Source: DIGJ01 sp036658435
GTDB taxonomy: Bacteria > Bacillota > Clostridia > Lachnospirales > Lachnospiraceae
Reading direction: 5' to 3'
Assembly: GCA_036658435.1 (NCBI GenBank)
Contig: JAVXEO010000005.1
Location: forward strand, 1 to 55,735
DNA length: 55,735 nt
Of the stretch, positions 15,512 through 25,202 are shown in pieces. Position 1 is the first letter of the stretch, and every line of letters starts with the position of its first letter. The position numbers and the translations under genes are program-made. The notes under the pieces are model-generated. The model did not search any database and had not been told where the DNA came from. It saw nothing but the letters and a program-made list of their open reading frames with translations.

Positions 15512-18187
15512 ATGAACCAGGAAAATTTTCACACTTTGGAAGTTTGTGAAGTTTTGAAACTATTTAAAACTTCCTCTAAAAATGGACTTTCTACAAGAGA
15601 AGCCGCTTCACGCCTTAAATTATATGGTTATAACCGTTTGAAAGAGGAAAAAAGCACGCCTCTCCTATTACATTTTTTTCATCAATTTGCAGATTTTATG
15701 ATTATGATTCTTATTTTTGCAGCACTCGTATCTTTTTTCATTTCTTATCTGCAAGGACATACCAATTATATTGACCCACTTATTATTTTCGCTATTATTA
15801 TACTAAATGCCGTTATTGGCACCATGCAGGAGACAAAAGCCGAAAAATCCCTGGAGGCTTTAAAAAAGCTGGCAAGTCCTACGGCAAAAGTGATACGTGA
15901 TGGAATCCTTAAAAACATTTCTTCCGATCTGGTTGTTCCTGGTGATCTTGTTTTGCTGGAAAGCGGAGATTTTGTACCTGCAGACATACGTCTTATTCAC
16001 ACTTTTCAGTTTAAAATGGATGAATCCTCTTTAACCGGTGAATCAAAATCCGTATCAAAAGCTGCCGATTTTGTTTTGAAACCGGAAACGCCTCTTGCCG
16101 AAAGAAAAAATCTTTGTTTTTCTTCCTCTGTTGTTACCTTAGGACACGGAACCGGTGTTGTGGTAAAAACAGGAATGGATACTGAAGTCGGCACCATTGC
16201 CCATTTGATTTCCACAGAAAAAACACCTCAAACCCCTTTACAAAAAAAATTAGCTTCTCTTGGAAAGACTCTTGGTATTCTTGCCTTGTTTATCTGCGGT
16301 CTGATTTTTGTTTTGGGGATTGGGCAGGGGCGGCCGGTTCTCACTATGTTTATGACAAGCGTAAGTCTTGCCGTCGCAAGTATTCCGGAAGGGCTTCCCA
16401 TTGTAGTAACGATTATGCTTTCCTTAGGTGTGCAAAATATGGCACGCAAAAATACCATTGTGCGAAGGCTTCCTGCCGTTGAAACCCTTGGCAGTGCAAC
16501 GATTATCTGTTCTGATAAAACCGGCACACTGACACAAAATAAAATGACCGTTGTCACCTTGGTTTCTGCTTCCGGGAAAGAAGCCTTTAAAGAAAACATG
16601 GTTTCTCCCACCCCTTTTTTAAGTTACCTTTTAAAACGAGTTTGTCTTTGTTGTAATAGTCGTATTCAATATGAAGATGGAAAAAAAGAGGTTTTTGGGG
16701 ATCCTACAGAAAATGCTCTGGTCTTGGCTGCAGATCATATTGGCATAAATAAAGCAAAATTAGATCTCTCCTATAAGCGCCTTAATGAACTGCCTTTTGA
16801 TTCCCTTCGGAAAAGAATGTCTGTTGTATTTAAAGAAAAGGATTCTTACCTGCAAGTTACAAAAGGTGCTTTTGATTTTCTTCTTCCCCAATGCACCCAT
16901 TTTTACCAAAATGGAGAAAGTCATCCACTAACCCACCAACAGCGTGAGCTCTTCAAATCCTACAATCAGCAGCTAACCAGCCAGGCACTGCGTGTGATCG
17001 CCGTTGCTGAAAAGACTTTGTCAGATCCTTATAATTTAAAAGAAAGTTCCCTTACTTTGCTGGGTTTAATCGGCATGATTGACCCGCCACGTCCGGAAGT
17101 ATATTCCGCAATCAAGCTTTGCAAACAGGCCGGCATTCGTCCTATTATGATTACCGGTGATCACATTACCACTGCCATAAGCATTGGAAAAGAGCTGGGT
17201 ATCCTTACTCAGGAAGAAGAAGCCATTTCCGGCAGTGATTTAGATTTGCTTACCGAGTGTGAATTTCAAAAGGCAGCGGTTGGTTATCAGGTTTATGCGC
17301 GAGTTTCTCCTTCTCACAAGCTCCGAATTGTAAAGGCACTGCAAAATCAAGGACATATCGTGGCTATGACAGGAGATGGTATCAATGACGCTCCCGCACT
17401 AAACGCTGCCGATATTGGCTGTGCCATGGGACTTAGCGGAACCGATGTAGCTAAAAATGCCGCCGACATGATTCTTACCGATGACAATTTTGTTACCATT
17501 GTTACCGCTATTGAAGAGGGAAGGGGCATTTATGACAACATTAAAAAATCCATTCATTTTCTCCTATCCAGCAATATTGGAGAACTGCTCACTATTTTTA
17601 CTGCTATCTTATTCCGTCTTCCTACCCCTCTTTTAGCCATACACCTGCTTTGGATTAATCTGATTACGGATTCTTTACCTGCTATAGCTCTTGGAGTGGA
17701 GGTACCGGACAAAGATATTATGAAACGAAAACCAATTTCTCCAAAAAGTTCTATATTTTCGGAAGGTCTTGGTATTAAAATCATCTTAGAAGGTATGCTG
17801 ATTGGCTTTTTGGCGCTTTCCGCCTTTTTACTTGGATACCATTACTTAAGTAATAAAAATATTTCCCTTGGGCAGACTATGTGCTTTTCCGTACTGAGCT
17901 TATCACAACTTTTTCATTCTTTTAACATGAGAAGTAACCGTTCCCTTGGTGAAATCGGCATTTTTACAAACAAACGTCTTACCGAATCTTTTTTTATATG
18001 CTTTCTTTTACAAACCAGTGTAATTACCTTTGCCCCCTTACGTATGGTCTTTCACGTTTCCCCCTTAAATTTTATCCATTGGAGCATTGTAATTCTTCTT
18101 TCTATCTGCCCAATTCTTGTTGTAGAATTGCAGAAAAAGAGTTATAATAAAAGAAATAACCATAAGGCAGGTGATAGATATCCCTAA
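15512..18187 (+). CDS. P-type ATPase, calcium-translocating (SERCA/PMCA-like, P2 type)
   Basis: An 891-residue membrane pump with all P-type ATPase landmarks: actuator-loop TGES at 175-178, PEGLP in M4 at 293-297, phosphorylated D335 in SDKTGTLT, PFDSLRKRM in the nucleotide domain, and the hinge MTGDGINDAPALNAADIG. The PEGL motif in M4 and WINLITDSLPAIALG in M6 are those of Ca2+ pumps and not of heavy-metal or K+ pumps. About ten membrane segments are expected. It probably exports Ca2+ using ATP. The start is supported by AGGAG 6 nt upstream. The 3' end overlaps the next small gene by 17 bp. Confidence 0.93.
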   Translation: MNQENFHTLEVCEVLKLFKTSSKNGLSTREAASRLKLYGYNRLKEEKSTPLLLHFFHQFADFMIMILIFAALVSFFISYLQGHTNYIDPLIIFAIIILNAVIGTMQETKAEKSLEALKKLASPTAKVIRDGILKNISSDLVVPGDLVLLESGDFVPADIRLIHTFQFKMDESSLTGESKSVSKAADFVLKPETPLAERKNLCFSSSVVTLGHGTGVVVKTGMDTEVGTIAHLISTEKTPQTPLQKKLASLGKTLGILALFICGLIFVLGIGQGRPVLTMFMTSVSLAVASIPEGLPIVVTIMLSLGVQNMARKNTIVRRLPAVETLGSATIICSDKTGTLTQNKMTVVTLVSASGKEAFKENMVSPTPFLSYLLKRVCLCCNSRIQYEDGKKEVFGDPTENALVLAADHIGINKAKLDLSYKRLNELPFDSLRKRMSVVFKEKDSYLQVTKGAFDFLLPQCTHFYQNGESHPLTHQQRELFKSYNQQLTSQALRVIAVAEKTLSDPYNLKESSLTLLGLIGMIDPPRPEVYSAIKLCKQAGIRPIMITGDHITTAISIGKELGILTQEEEAISGSDLDLLTECEFQKAAVGYQVYARVSPSHKLRIVKALQNQGHIVAMTGDGINDAPALNAADIGCAMGLSGTDVAKNAADMILTDDNFVTIVTAIEEGRGIYDNIKKSIHFLLSSNIGELLTIFTAILFRLPTPLLAIHLLWINLITDSLPAIALGVEVPDKDIMKRKPISPKSSIFSEGLGIKIILEGMLIGFLALSAFLLGYHYLSNKNISLGQTMCFSVLSLSQLFHSFNMRSNRSLGEIGIFTNKRLTESFFICFLLQTSVITFAPLRMVFHVSPLNFIHWSIVILLSICPILVVELQKKSYNKRNNHKAGDRYP

Positions 18188-18593
18188 TGCTACTCCATCA
18201 AAAAGAAAGTTGCGGCCCTTTGATGCTGCTTCAAAGGATGATATTTCCATTTATAATAAGCTTCCTTACTTTCGAGATATTGAATTATGCCCACCCGAAA
18301 TGATAACTTTAGTCACCGGAAATATTATTAAGTATTTTCAATATTCTATAAAAGATATCTATCCTTTAGCAAATATGGATACCCTTGCGGTGGAAAAGAT
18401 ATGTGAATATCAAAAGCGTGAAGAAAATAACAGAATTTCTTCTACAAATGTAGCAGGAGAAAATTCTCTTACTACATTTAAGATGGATGATTCCGAGTCT
18501 TCCGATTTATCAGAAGAAACTTCCGATGTTTCTTTAACCGAGGTTTCTGAAAAAAAAGAACGTCCTTCTTATTTGGATCTTGATTTTGAATAG
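18171..18593 (+). CDS. Hypothetical protein overlapping the Ca2+-ATPase 3' end
   Basis: A 140-residue protein I do not recognise. It starts at GTG 18171, inside the end of the ATPase gene, with only a weak ribosome binding site, so translation may be coupled to the upstream gene. The first 85 residues look folded (KLPYFRDIELCPPEMITLVTGN; IIKYFQYSIKDIYPL), while residues about 95-140 are rich in Ser, Glu and Asp with no predicted fold. There is no signal peptide or membrane segment. A terminator follows within 110 bp. Its position makes it the second gene of a two-gene operon with the ATPase; function unknown. Confidence 0.65.
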   Translation: MIDIPNATPSKRKLRPFDAASKDDISIYNKLPYFRDIELCPPEMITLVTGNIIKYFQYSIKDIYPLANMDTLAVEKICEYQKREENNRISSTNVAGENSLTTFKMDDSESSDLSEETSDVSLTEVSEKKERPSYLDLDFE

Positions 18594-18612
18594 TTGCATT
18601 GCGCACCCACAG

Positions 18613-18658
18613 CGGAGCGTTTTTATGTAATAGGAACACTTTCCTATTACATGAAAAA
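18613..18658. repeat. Palindromic repeat element, copy 2
   Basis: The core ATGTAATAGGAA (18625-18636) pairs with TTCCTATTACAT (18641-18652), extended by T/A flanks to about 17 bp. It shares 14 contiguous bases of its left arm (TTTTATGTAATAGG) and all 14 bases of CTTTCCTATTACAT with the copy at 51-97; the flanking GGAGC motif is also shared. It abuts the terminator that follows the hypothetical gene. Confidence 0.75.
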
Positions 18659-18707
18659 CAGGCAGAGCCGGTAAATCCTTTTGATTCTTTGGTTCTGCCT
18701 GTTTTTT
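18657..18707. terminator. Bidirectional rho-independent terminator
   Basis: AACAGGCAGAGCC (18657-18669) pairs with GGTTCTGCCTGTT (18691-18703) with one G-U pair. It is followed by a run of T on the plus strand and preceded by a run of A, giving U-runs in both directions. It separates the convergent hypothetical gene and argH. Confidence 0.9.
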
Positions 18708-18740
18708 ATTTGTTAATTTACCGGATTTTTATTTTATGTT

Positions 18741-20126
18741 TTACCGGTCTTGTTCGTTCTTTAGATATTCTCTATTTATTTGTATTACATTCTCCATAGC
18801 TTCTTTTCCCGGTGCCCCTATTATATTCCTCTTTTCCACACAGGTCTTTAGGGAAATCGCTTCATAAATATCTTCTTGAAATACCGAACTGATTTTTTGA
18901 TACTCCGAAAGAGGCAGTTCATCTAAGGAAATATTTTTTTCAATACATACCAAGACCAATTGACCTATCATGCCATGTGCATCTCGAAAAGGCACTCCAT
19001 GGTATACCAGATAATCCGCCGCATCCGTTGCATTGGTAAATCCATTTTTTGCGCTGCGTTCCATATTTTCTTTTTTGAATTTCATGGTGGAAATCATTCC
19101 TGTAAATAACCCAATGCATCCCTTCGTTGTATCTATTGCATCAAAGGTAAGTTCCTTATCTTCCTGCATATCTTTGTTATAGGCAAGGGGCAGTCCCTTC
19201 ATCGTGGTTAGCAGTGACATCAGCGCTCCGTATACTCTTCCTGTTTTTCCGCGAACCAGTTCTGCAATATCCGGATTCTTTTTCTGTGGCATAATGCTGC
19301 TTCCTGTGCTGTAAGAATCATCCATATCAATAAACTGATATTCATTGGAATTCCAAATAATTATTTCCTCTGAAAAACGGCTTAAGTGCATCATAATAGT
19401 AGACATTGCGCTAAGAAATTCAATGAGATAATCACGGTCTGCCACCGAATCCATGCTATTACGTGTTGCTCCATCAAAAGAAAGTAAAGATGCCGTATAT
19501 TCTCGATCTAAAGGATAGGTTGTTCCTGCTAAAGCTCCAGCTCCTAGTGGAGATACATTCATTCTACGATAAATATCTTCCAATCGAGATACATCCCGCC
19601 TAAACATTTCAAAGTAAGCCCCCATATGATGTGCCAAAGTAATGGGCTGCGCTTTTTGTAAATGCGTGAATCCAGGCATATAAGTGTCCGTATTCTCTTC
19701 CATGATGCTGAGAAGTTCCGATAAAAGGTTCTTTAGCAGCCCCTGCATTTGTTTTATTTCATCCCTTGTATAAAGCTTCATATCCAAAGCCACCTGATCA
19801 TTTCGGCTTCGTCCGGTATGTAGTTTTTTACCCACATCTCCAATCCGTTCTATTAAATGTGCTTCTACAAAGCTGTGAATGTCCTCATAGGTTTCATCAA
19901 GGATAAGAGCTCCACTTTCCACATCCTTCAAAATGTCGTCTAATCCCGCAAGTATGGTGTCTTTTTCTTTTTCCGTTAATATTTCCTGTTTGGCAAGCAT
20001 GATAACATGTGCCCTGCTGCCTTCTATATCTTGTTTATAAAGTCTTTGGTCAAAAGAAATTGATGCATTAAAATTGTGTACTAGCTGGCTGGTTTCCTTT
20101 GTAAAACGTCCACCCCATAGTTTCAT
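18741..20126 (-). CDS. argH: Argininosuccinate lyase
   Basis: A 461-residue cytoplasmic enzyme that splits argininosuccinate into arginine and fumarate, the last step of arginine synthesis. Family signatures are KLWGGRF at the start, TGRSRNDQ at 104-111, FTHLQKAQP with the catalytic His at 154, and the superfamily loop GSSIMPQKKNPD at 275-286. Length is normal. AAAGG precedes the ATG. No argG or other arg gene is adjacent in the window, so it appears as a single transcription unit ending at the shared terminator at 18657-18707. Confidence 0.96.
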   Translation of the reverse strand: MKLWGGRFTKETSQLVHNFNASISFDQRLYKQDIEGSRAHVIMLAKQEILTEKEKDTILAGLDDILKDVESGALILDETYEDIHSFVEAHLIERIGDVGKKLHTGRSRNDQVALDMKLYTRDEIKQMQGLLKNLLSELLSIMEENTDTYMPGFTHLQKAQPITLAHHMGAYFEMFRRDVSRLEDIYRRMNVSPLGAGALAGTTYPLDREYTASLLSFDGATRNSMDSVADRDYLIEFLSAMSTIMMHLSRFSEEIIIWNSNEYQFIDMDDSYSTGSSIMPQKKNPDIAELVRGKTGRVYGALMSLLTTMKGLPLAYNKDMQEDKELTFDAIDTTKGCIGLFTGMISTMKFKKENMERSAKNGFTNATDAADYLVYHGVPFRDAHGMIGQLVLVCIEKNISLDELPLSEYQKISSVFQEDIYEAISLKTCVEKRNIIGAPGKEAMENVIQINREYLKNEQDR

Positions 20127-20209
20127 AAGCCTTTGCCCTCTTTTCTTATTTGTTTAGAAAACATTATCCTTGAAAATACCTTTTTTGTAAAGTACTGTTT
20201 GCTAAAATT

Positions 20210-22000
20210 TTAGCATACATCTTTAAATTGTGCCATATATAGGTTATAGTACGCCCCTTTTTTTTGTAAAAGTTCTTTTGCACTGCCCTGTTCTATAATT
20301 CCACCCTCATCAATAACAAAAATTCGGTCTGCTTTTTGAATGGTAGAAAGTCTATGTGCAATAACAAAGGAGGTTCGTCCTTTTAAAAGTATTTCAATTC
20401 CTTTTTGTACCAGCAATTCTGTTTTTGTGTCAATACTGGAAGTTGCCTCATCTAAAATAAGAATCTTAGGCTTGGACACCATGGTTCTTGCAAAAGCAAT
20501 TAATTGTTTCTGTCCAATCGAAAGCCCGGCTCCTCGTTCTTTTAGTTCTGTATCATATCCCTTTTCCATCTGCATAATAAATTTGTGTGCATTTACTGCT
20601 TTTGCCGCTTCTATAATCTCCTCTTTTGATGCCTCCAATTTTCCATAGCGGATGTTTTCCTCTATGGTGCCGGAGAATAAAAAGTTATCCTGGGTCATCA
20701 CCCCCATTTGTTTTCTTAGGCTGGTTATAGAAATATCCTGCAAATCATAGCCATCCACATAAATATGGCCCTTTTGAATGTCGTAGAATCGACTGATCAA
20801 ATTTACAATGGTGCTTTTTCCTGCTCCGGTAGGTCCAACCAATGCAATGGTTTCTCCCTGTTGTATCTCAAAACTTACGTCTTTCAATACTTTTGTCTCT
20901 GCAGGTGTTCCTTCATCATAAGTAAAAGAAACCTTATCAAATCGAACTTTTCCTTCTATTTCCGGAAGTTCCACCACATTTTCTTTGTCCTTGATGTCTG
21001 CTTTTGTATCCATAATTTCAAAAATACGTTCTGCACCTGTAATATTAGTAATCAACTGGTTATAAAAATTACTTAAATTCATAACCGGTGACCAAAACAT
21101 AGAAATATAGGTTCCAAAGGCAACCAAAAGACCAACGGAAGTTTTATCCGTTCCCAGTACCACAATTCCTACATAAAAAAGTACCATGGTTCCAAGTCCC
21201 CAGCAAAAATCAATAATAGGCCCAAACATATCTGCATAAGTGATAGCATCAACAAAAGATTTTCTATGCTGCTTCACAAGATCCCCGAAGGTTTCTTTGG
21301 TCTCTTCTTCCGCTGTCAGGCTTTGCACTACATGCATGCCTGCCAGGTCTTCATGTACATAAGCATTTAAGTTAGAACCTTTTTTACGAAAGGTCTGCCA
21401 TCTTTTGTGAGACTTCTTTTCCAATATCCAAATTCCAATTACCATAATCGGTGTACTGCTTAGTGCCGCAGCTGCCAGTCTTGCATCTTTTAGAAACATA
21501 ATCACTACAACCGCACAAATGCTAATAAAATCCGGTATCAGGGTTGTAACGCTGTCTGACAATACCTTTTTAAGGGAATTTACGTCACCTATAATACGGG
21601 CCAGTATTTTTCCGGTTGGCCGGCTGTCAAAAAACTGAAAGGATAGGGTCTGTATATGTACATATAATTCCTGACGAATTTCTAATAAGATTTTATTTGA
21701 AATCAAGGCCATAATGTACATTCTTAATTTAACGAATAAAACAAAAGTTATATTGATTGCTGCTCCAAATACACCCAGCTTCATTAATCCTATAAAATCT
21801 TTCTTTTTAATATAAACATCAATTGCCTGTTCAATAATAAGGGGATTTATTACGGATATCGTTACCGTTACTCCCATAATCAATAATACCCCCAGGATTG
21901 CTCCTGTATATTTTAATAAATAAGAAAATAAGCGAAGCAGCGTCTCTGTTTTCGTCGCCATACTGGTTTTCTCATCATTACGAAAAGAATTTACTGCCAT
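20210..22000 (-). CDS. Heterodimeric ABC exporter, subunit with consensus Walker B
   Basis: A 596-residue half-transporter with six membrane segments (about 25-320) and an ATPase domain. Walker A is GPTGAGKS at 389-396, the signature is LSIGQ at 493-497 (degenerate: Ile replaces Gly), and Walker B is ILILDE with catalytic E518. It pairs with the upstream subunit, whose Walker B is degenerate but whose signature is canonical. The two therefore form one competent and one defective ATP site, as in BmrCD/TM287-288-type exporters. The ATG directly follows the stop of the partner gene, with GGAGG inside that gene. Substrate is unknown (drug, lipid or peptide are possible). Confidence 0.92.
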   Translation of the reverse strand: MAVNSFRNDEKTSMATKTETLLRLFSYLLKYTGAILGVLLIMGVTVTISVINPLIIEQAIDVYIKKKDFIGLMKLGVFGAAINITFVLFVKLRMYIMALISNKILLEIRQELYVHIQTLSFQFFDSRPTGKILARIIGDVNSLKKVLSDSVTTLIPDFISICAVVVIMFLKDARLAAAALSSTPIMVIGIWILEKKSHKRWQTFRKKGSNLNAYVHEDLAGMHVVQSLTAEEETKETFGDLVKQHRKSFVDAITYADMFGPIIDFCWGLGTMVLFYVGIVVLGTDKTSVGLLVAFGTYISMFWSPVMNLSNFYNQLITNITGAERIFEIMDTKADIKDKENVVELPEIEGKVRFDKVSFTYDEGTPAETKVLKDVSFEIQQGETIALVGPTGAGKSTIVNLISRFYDIQKGHIYVDGYDLQDISITSLRKQMGVMTQDNFLFSGTIEENIRYGKLEASKEEIIEAAKAVNAHKFIMQMEKGYDTELKERGAGLSIGQKQLIAFARTMVSKPKILILDEATSSIDTKTELLVQKGIEILLKGRTSFVIAHRLSTIQKADRIFVIDEGGIIEQGSAKELLQKKGAYYNLYMAQFKDVC

Positions 22001-23737
22001 CTATGCCCTCACCTCCAAAAATTCTCCATATTGTGCCATATAGGTTTCATAATACAGTCCCCTTTTTTCTAAGAGCTCCTCATGAGTACCTCGCTCGGCA
22101 ATTTTTCCATTTTCCAGAAAAATAATTTCCTGGGCATGGCGAACTGCAGATATACGGTGTGCAATAATTACCTTTGTTACGTTCTTTAGCTCTGACAATT
22201 CTTTTTGAATCAGGTGCTCTGTCTCCATATCCAATGCAGAGGTAGAATCATCCAACACTAAAATTGGTTTTTTCTTTGCCACAGCTCTTGCAATGCTGAT
22301 TCTTTGTTTCTGCCCACCGGAAAGTCCAACGCCGCGTTCTCCAATAATGGTCTCATATTTTTTATCCATTTCTTCTATAAAGTCTTTTGCCTGTGCAAAT
22401 TCTGCGGACTCCTCAATATTTTCTCTTGTGATGCTTTCTCGTTTTCCCATTTTTATATTTTCATTAATGGTGTCCGAAAAAAGAAAAACATCCTGCATAA
22501 CCAAAGAAGAACTTTCTCTTACCTGTTTTAATGTCATACTGCGAATATCCGTCCCATCTAATAAAACGGATCCTTTTTCATCGGGGTCAATATCATAAAA
22601 CCGCTGCAAAAGTTGAATAATAGATGTCTTTCCTGCCCCAGTAGCTCCCATAATTCCAATCGTTTCCCCTGCCTTTACATGAAAGCTAATTTCATCTAAT
22701 ATTTTATTGTGATCCAGCGTCAGGGATACATTTTCAAATGTTATATCTCCTTTTAATTTATCTAAAACAATAGGATTTTCCACTTCTTTCACTAAAGTTT
22801 CTTCTTCATATATTTTCTTAATCTTTTTGAGAGATGCCACTGCAGAGGAAAAATCATTGGTAAGCCATCCCAGCATTTCCATTGGCCATACAATATTTCT
22901 TGAATATTCTGTAAACGCAACGAGTACTCCCAGGGTAATTTCCCCCTGTATAACAAGAACACCTCCAAAGATTACAACTGCAAAGGGCAGTAGTTTTGTA
23001 ACAAATTGAAAGTATGGCTGATATTTTACTAAAACCTTTGATTGTTTTATGTTTAAATCATAATAACGGTTGTTGTGAGCTAAAAACTTTTTAATTTCAA
23101 ACTTTTCTCTGGCGAAGGCCTTTACCGTACGCATTCCGCTTAAATTTTCTTCTGCAACCGTATTCAGTCTGGCATTTTCTTCGCTGATTTCTTCATAAAT
23201 TTTATTCAGCTTCTTTTCCATAAGAATGGCAAGTGTTCCGATTATTGGCATGGCAATCATTGGCAGAATGGATAATTTGCTGCTCAGATGAAGCATACAA
23301 TAAATGACAACACTTACATGGATGCAAACTTCAATCATTAGCATGCCAACAAAACCAAGTGCATTCCAGACGTTATCCACATCCTCCTTTAGTCTTGCCA
23401 TCAATTCTCCTGTATTGGTCTTATCAAAGTATTGCCTGGACAACCCCTGGATATGGTGAAATAAATCGGCTCTTATTTCTGTTCCGATTTTAGAACTTAC
23501 CGAATCAAATATGTATTCTTTGAAATAGCCAAAAATACTTCTTCCGATTCCCACTAATATAATTCCAAGGAGCAATCCTTTTAGCAAGTCCATCTTTCCT
23601 TCCAAAATAACATGGTCTACCAGTTTTTGGCTAATCAACGGATACATCATATCCAATGCAATTGAAGTTACCATACATACAATGGCTGTCAAATAGGCAT
23701 ACCAGTATTTCATAATATAACGACTTATTTTTTTCAA
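22001..23737 (-). CDS. Heterodimeric ABC exporter, subunit with degenerate Walker B
   Basis: A 578-residue half-transporter with six N-terminal membrane segments and an ATPase domain. Walker A is GATGAGKT at 364-371, the signature is LSGGQ at 472-476, and Walker B is ILVLDD, with D497 where the catalytic Glu is expected. The non-canonical residue falls in the same composite site as the altered LSIGQ of its partner, so the degeneracy is coordinated and functional, not decay. The start is TTG preceded by GGGAG. It is the first gene of the two-gene exporter operon, directly downstream of the NSS terminator. Confidence 0.92.
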   Translation of the reverse strand: MKKISRYIMKYWYAYLTAIVCMVTSIALDMMYPLISQKLVDHVILEGKMDLLKGLLLGIILVGIGRSIFGYFKEYIFDSVSSKIGTEIRADLFHHIQGLSRQYFDKTNTGELMARLKEDVDNVWNALGFVGMLMIEVCIHVSVVIYCMLHLSSKLSILPMIAMPIIGTLAILMEKKLNKIYEEISEENARLNTVAEENLSGMRTVKAFAREKFEIKKFLAHNNRYYDLNIKQSKVLVKYQPYFQFVTKLLPFAVVIFGGVLVIQGEITLGVLVAFTEYSRNIVWPMEMLGWLTNDFSSAVASLKKIKKIYEEETLVKEVENPIVLDKLKGDITFENVSLTLDHNKILDEISFHVKAGETIGIMGATGAGKTSIIQLLQRFYDIDPDEKGSVLLDGTDIRSMTLKQVRESSSLVMQDVFLFSDTINENIKMGKRESITRENIEESAEFAQAKDFIEEMDKKYETIIGERGVGLSGGQKQRISIARAVAKKKPILVLDDSTSALDMETEHLIQKELSELKNVTKVIIAHRISAVRHAQEIIFLENGKIAERGTHEELLEKRGLYYETYMAQYGEFLEVRA

Positions 23738-23772
23738 ATAGTTCTCCCTTCTTCAGCACCTCACAACGCAAA

Positions 23773-23800
23773 AAAACCGTGGTAAGACAACCACGGTTTT
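23773..23800 (-). terminator. Rho-independent terminator after the NSS transporter
   Basis: AAAACCGTGGT (23773-23783) and ACCACGGTTTT (23790-23800) form a perfect 11-bp stem with a six-base loop. On the minus strand it is followed by further T residues. Confidence 0.9.
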
Positions 23801-23810
23801 AAAGGTAATC

Positions 23811-25190
23811 TTAGCTGTGTAAAAATATACCTATTAATCCTTGAATCATTAAGATGAATACCAGAACGGGAAGTACATAGGCAAAGTAATATTTTGCGCT
23901 TTTGGGAATCTTAAACCCTTTCCCTTCATTTGCCTCTTTTCGATAGTTTTCAAATCCCCAGCCAAATCTACTATTGCAAAATATAAGGAAGATAAGGGAA
24001 CCAAAGGGAAGAAGTAAATTGCTGACAACAAAATCTTCCAAATCCAGTATATTGCTTGCTCCACCCAAGGGATGAAATCCTGACCAAATATTAAAGCCAA
24101 AAATACAAGGAATCGATAAAAATATAATCAGAATTATATTAACACCCACTGCTTTTTTTCTACTGATTTCAAAAGAGTCCATACAGCAGGATATGATATT
24201 TTCAAACACGGCAATAATCGTGGAAAAAGAGGCAAAGGACATAAATAAGAAGAAAAGACTTCCCCATATTCTTCCTCCACTCATATTTACAAATACATTG
24301 GGCAAAGTAAGAAAAATTAAACTTGGCCCGCTATCGGGACGAATACCAAAAGAAAAACATGCCGGAAAAATAATTAAACCGGAAACCAAAGCAACAAAGG
24401 TATCCAAGGCAGCAATGGTTACTGACTCCCCTAATAAGGTGTGTTCTTTATTTAGGTAACTTCCAAAAATCATCATTGCACCAATTCCAAGGCTTAGGGT
24501 GAAAAAAGCTTGATTCATAGCTGCCACAATAATATTCCAAAGACCAATTTCTTGTACTTTATTCCAATCCGGCAGTAAATAGAATCGAATTCCTTCCAAT
24601 CCATCTTTCATAAAAAAGCTATTGGCTGCCAAAGCTACCATAATGATGAGTAAGGCTACCATCATACCTTTGGAAATACGTTCTACTCCATTTTGCAGTC
24701 CAAAAGAGCAGACAATAAAGCCAAGAATCACAATAATGACCATCCAAAATAGCATGATTTTGGGTTCTGCAAGCATCGTATTAAATTGTTCCTCAATCTG
24801 GGAAGTACCTGCACCCACAAACTTTCCCGTTAAAAATCCGTAGAAATAATAAAGCATCCAGCCGGCAACTGTGGTATAGAACATCATGAGAACATAATTA
24901 CCAACCATCGCTACTTTTCCATGCAAATGCCATTTCTGTCCTTTTTTCTCCAATTCCTGATAAGCACCAATTACACTCTTCCTGCTAGCTCGTCCTATGG
25001 CAAATTCCATTGTTAAAATAGGAATTCCCATTACGGTAAGAAAGAATATATAAAACAAAACAAAGGCTCCGCCTCCATTTTCTCCCACGACATAAGGAAA
25101 GCGCCATACATTTCCGATTCCTATGGCGCATCCTGCTGATAATAATATAAAACCTAATCTTGATTTAAAACTTTCTCTCTCTTTTCCCAT
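23811..25190 (-). CDS. Sodium-dependent neurotransmitter:sodium symporter (NSS/SNF) family transporter
   Basis: A 459-residue membrane protein with 11-12 hydrophobic segments. The N-terminal FILLSAGCAIGIGNVWRFPY carries the unwound TM1 GxGNxWRFPY motif that binds Na+ and substrate in LeuT-type transporters, followed by GGGAFVLFYIFFL in TM2. Bacterial members take up amino acids such as tryptophan, leucine or tyrosine together with Na+. Substrate specificity cannot be read from the sequence. It follows an APH-fold kinase gene after 12 bp and ends at a strong terminator, so the two form an operon. Confidence 0.93.
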   Translation of the reverse strand: MGKERESFKSRLGFILLSAGCAIGIGNVWRFPYVVGENGGGAFVLFYIFFLTVMGIPILTMEFAIGRASRKSVIGAYQELEKKGQKWHLHGKVAMVGNYVLMMFYTTVAGWMLYYFYGFLTGKFVGAGTSQIEEQFNTMLAEPKIMLFWMVIIVILGFIVCSFGLQNGVERISKGMMVALLIIMVALAANSFFMKDGLEGIRFYLLPDWNKVQEIGLWNIIVAAMNQAFFTLSLGIGAMMIFGSYLNKEHTLLGESVTIAALDTFVALVSGLIIFPACFSFGIRPDSGPSLIFLTLPNVFVNMSGGRIWGSLFFLFMSFASFSTIIAVFENIISCCMDSFEISRKKAVGVNIILIIFLSIPCIFGFNIWSGFHPLGGASNILDLEDFVVSNLLLPFGSLIFLIFCNSRFGWGFENYRKEANEGKGFKIPKSAKYYFAYVLPVLVFILMIQGLIGIFLHS

Positions 25191-25202
25191 ATAAAACCTT
25201 TC

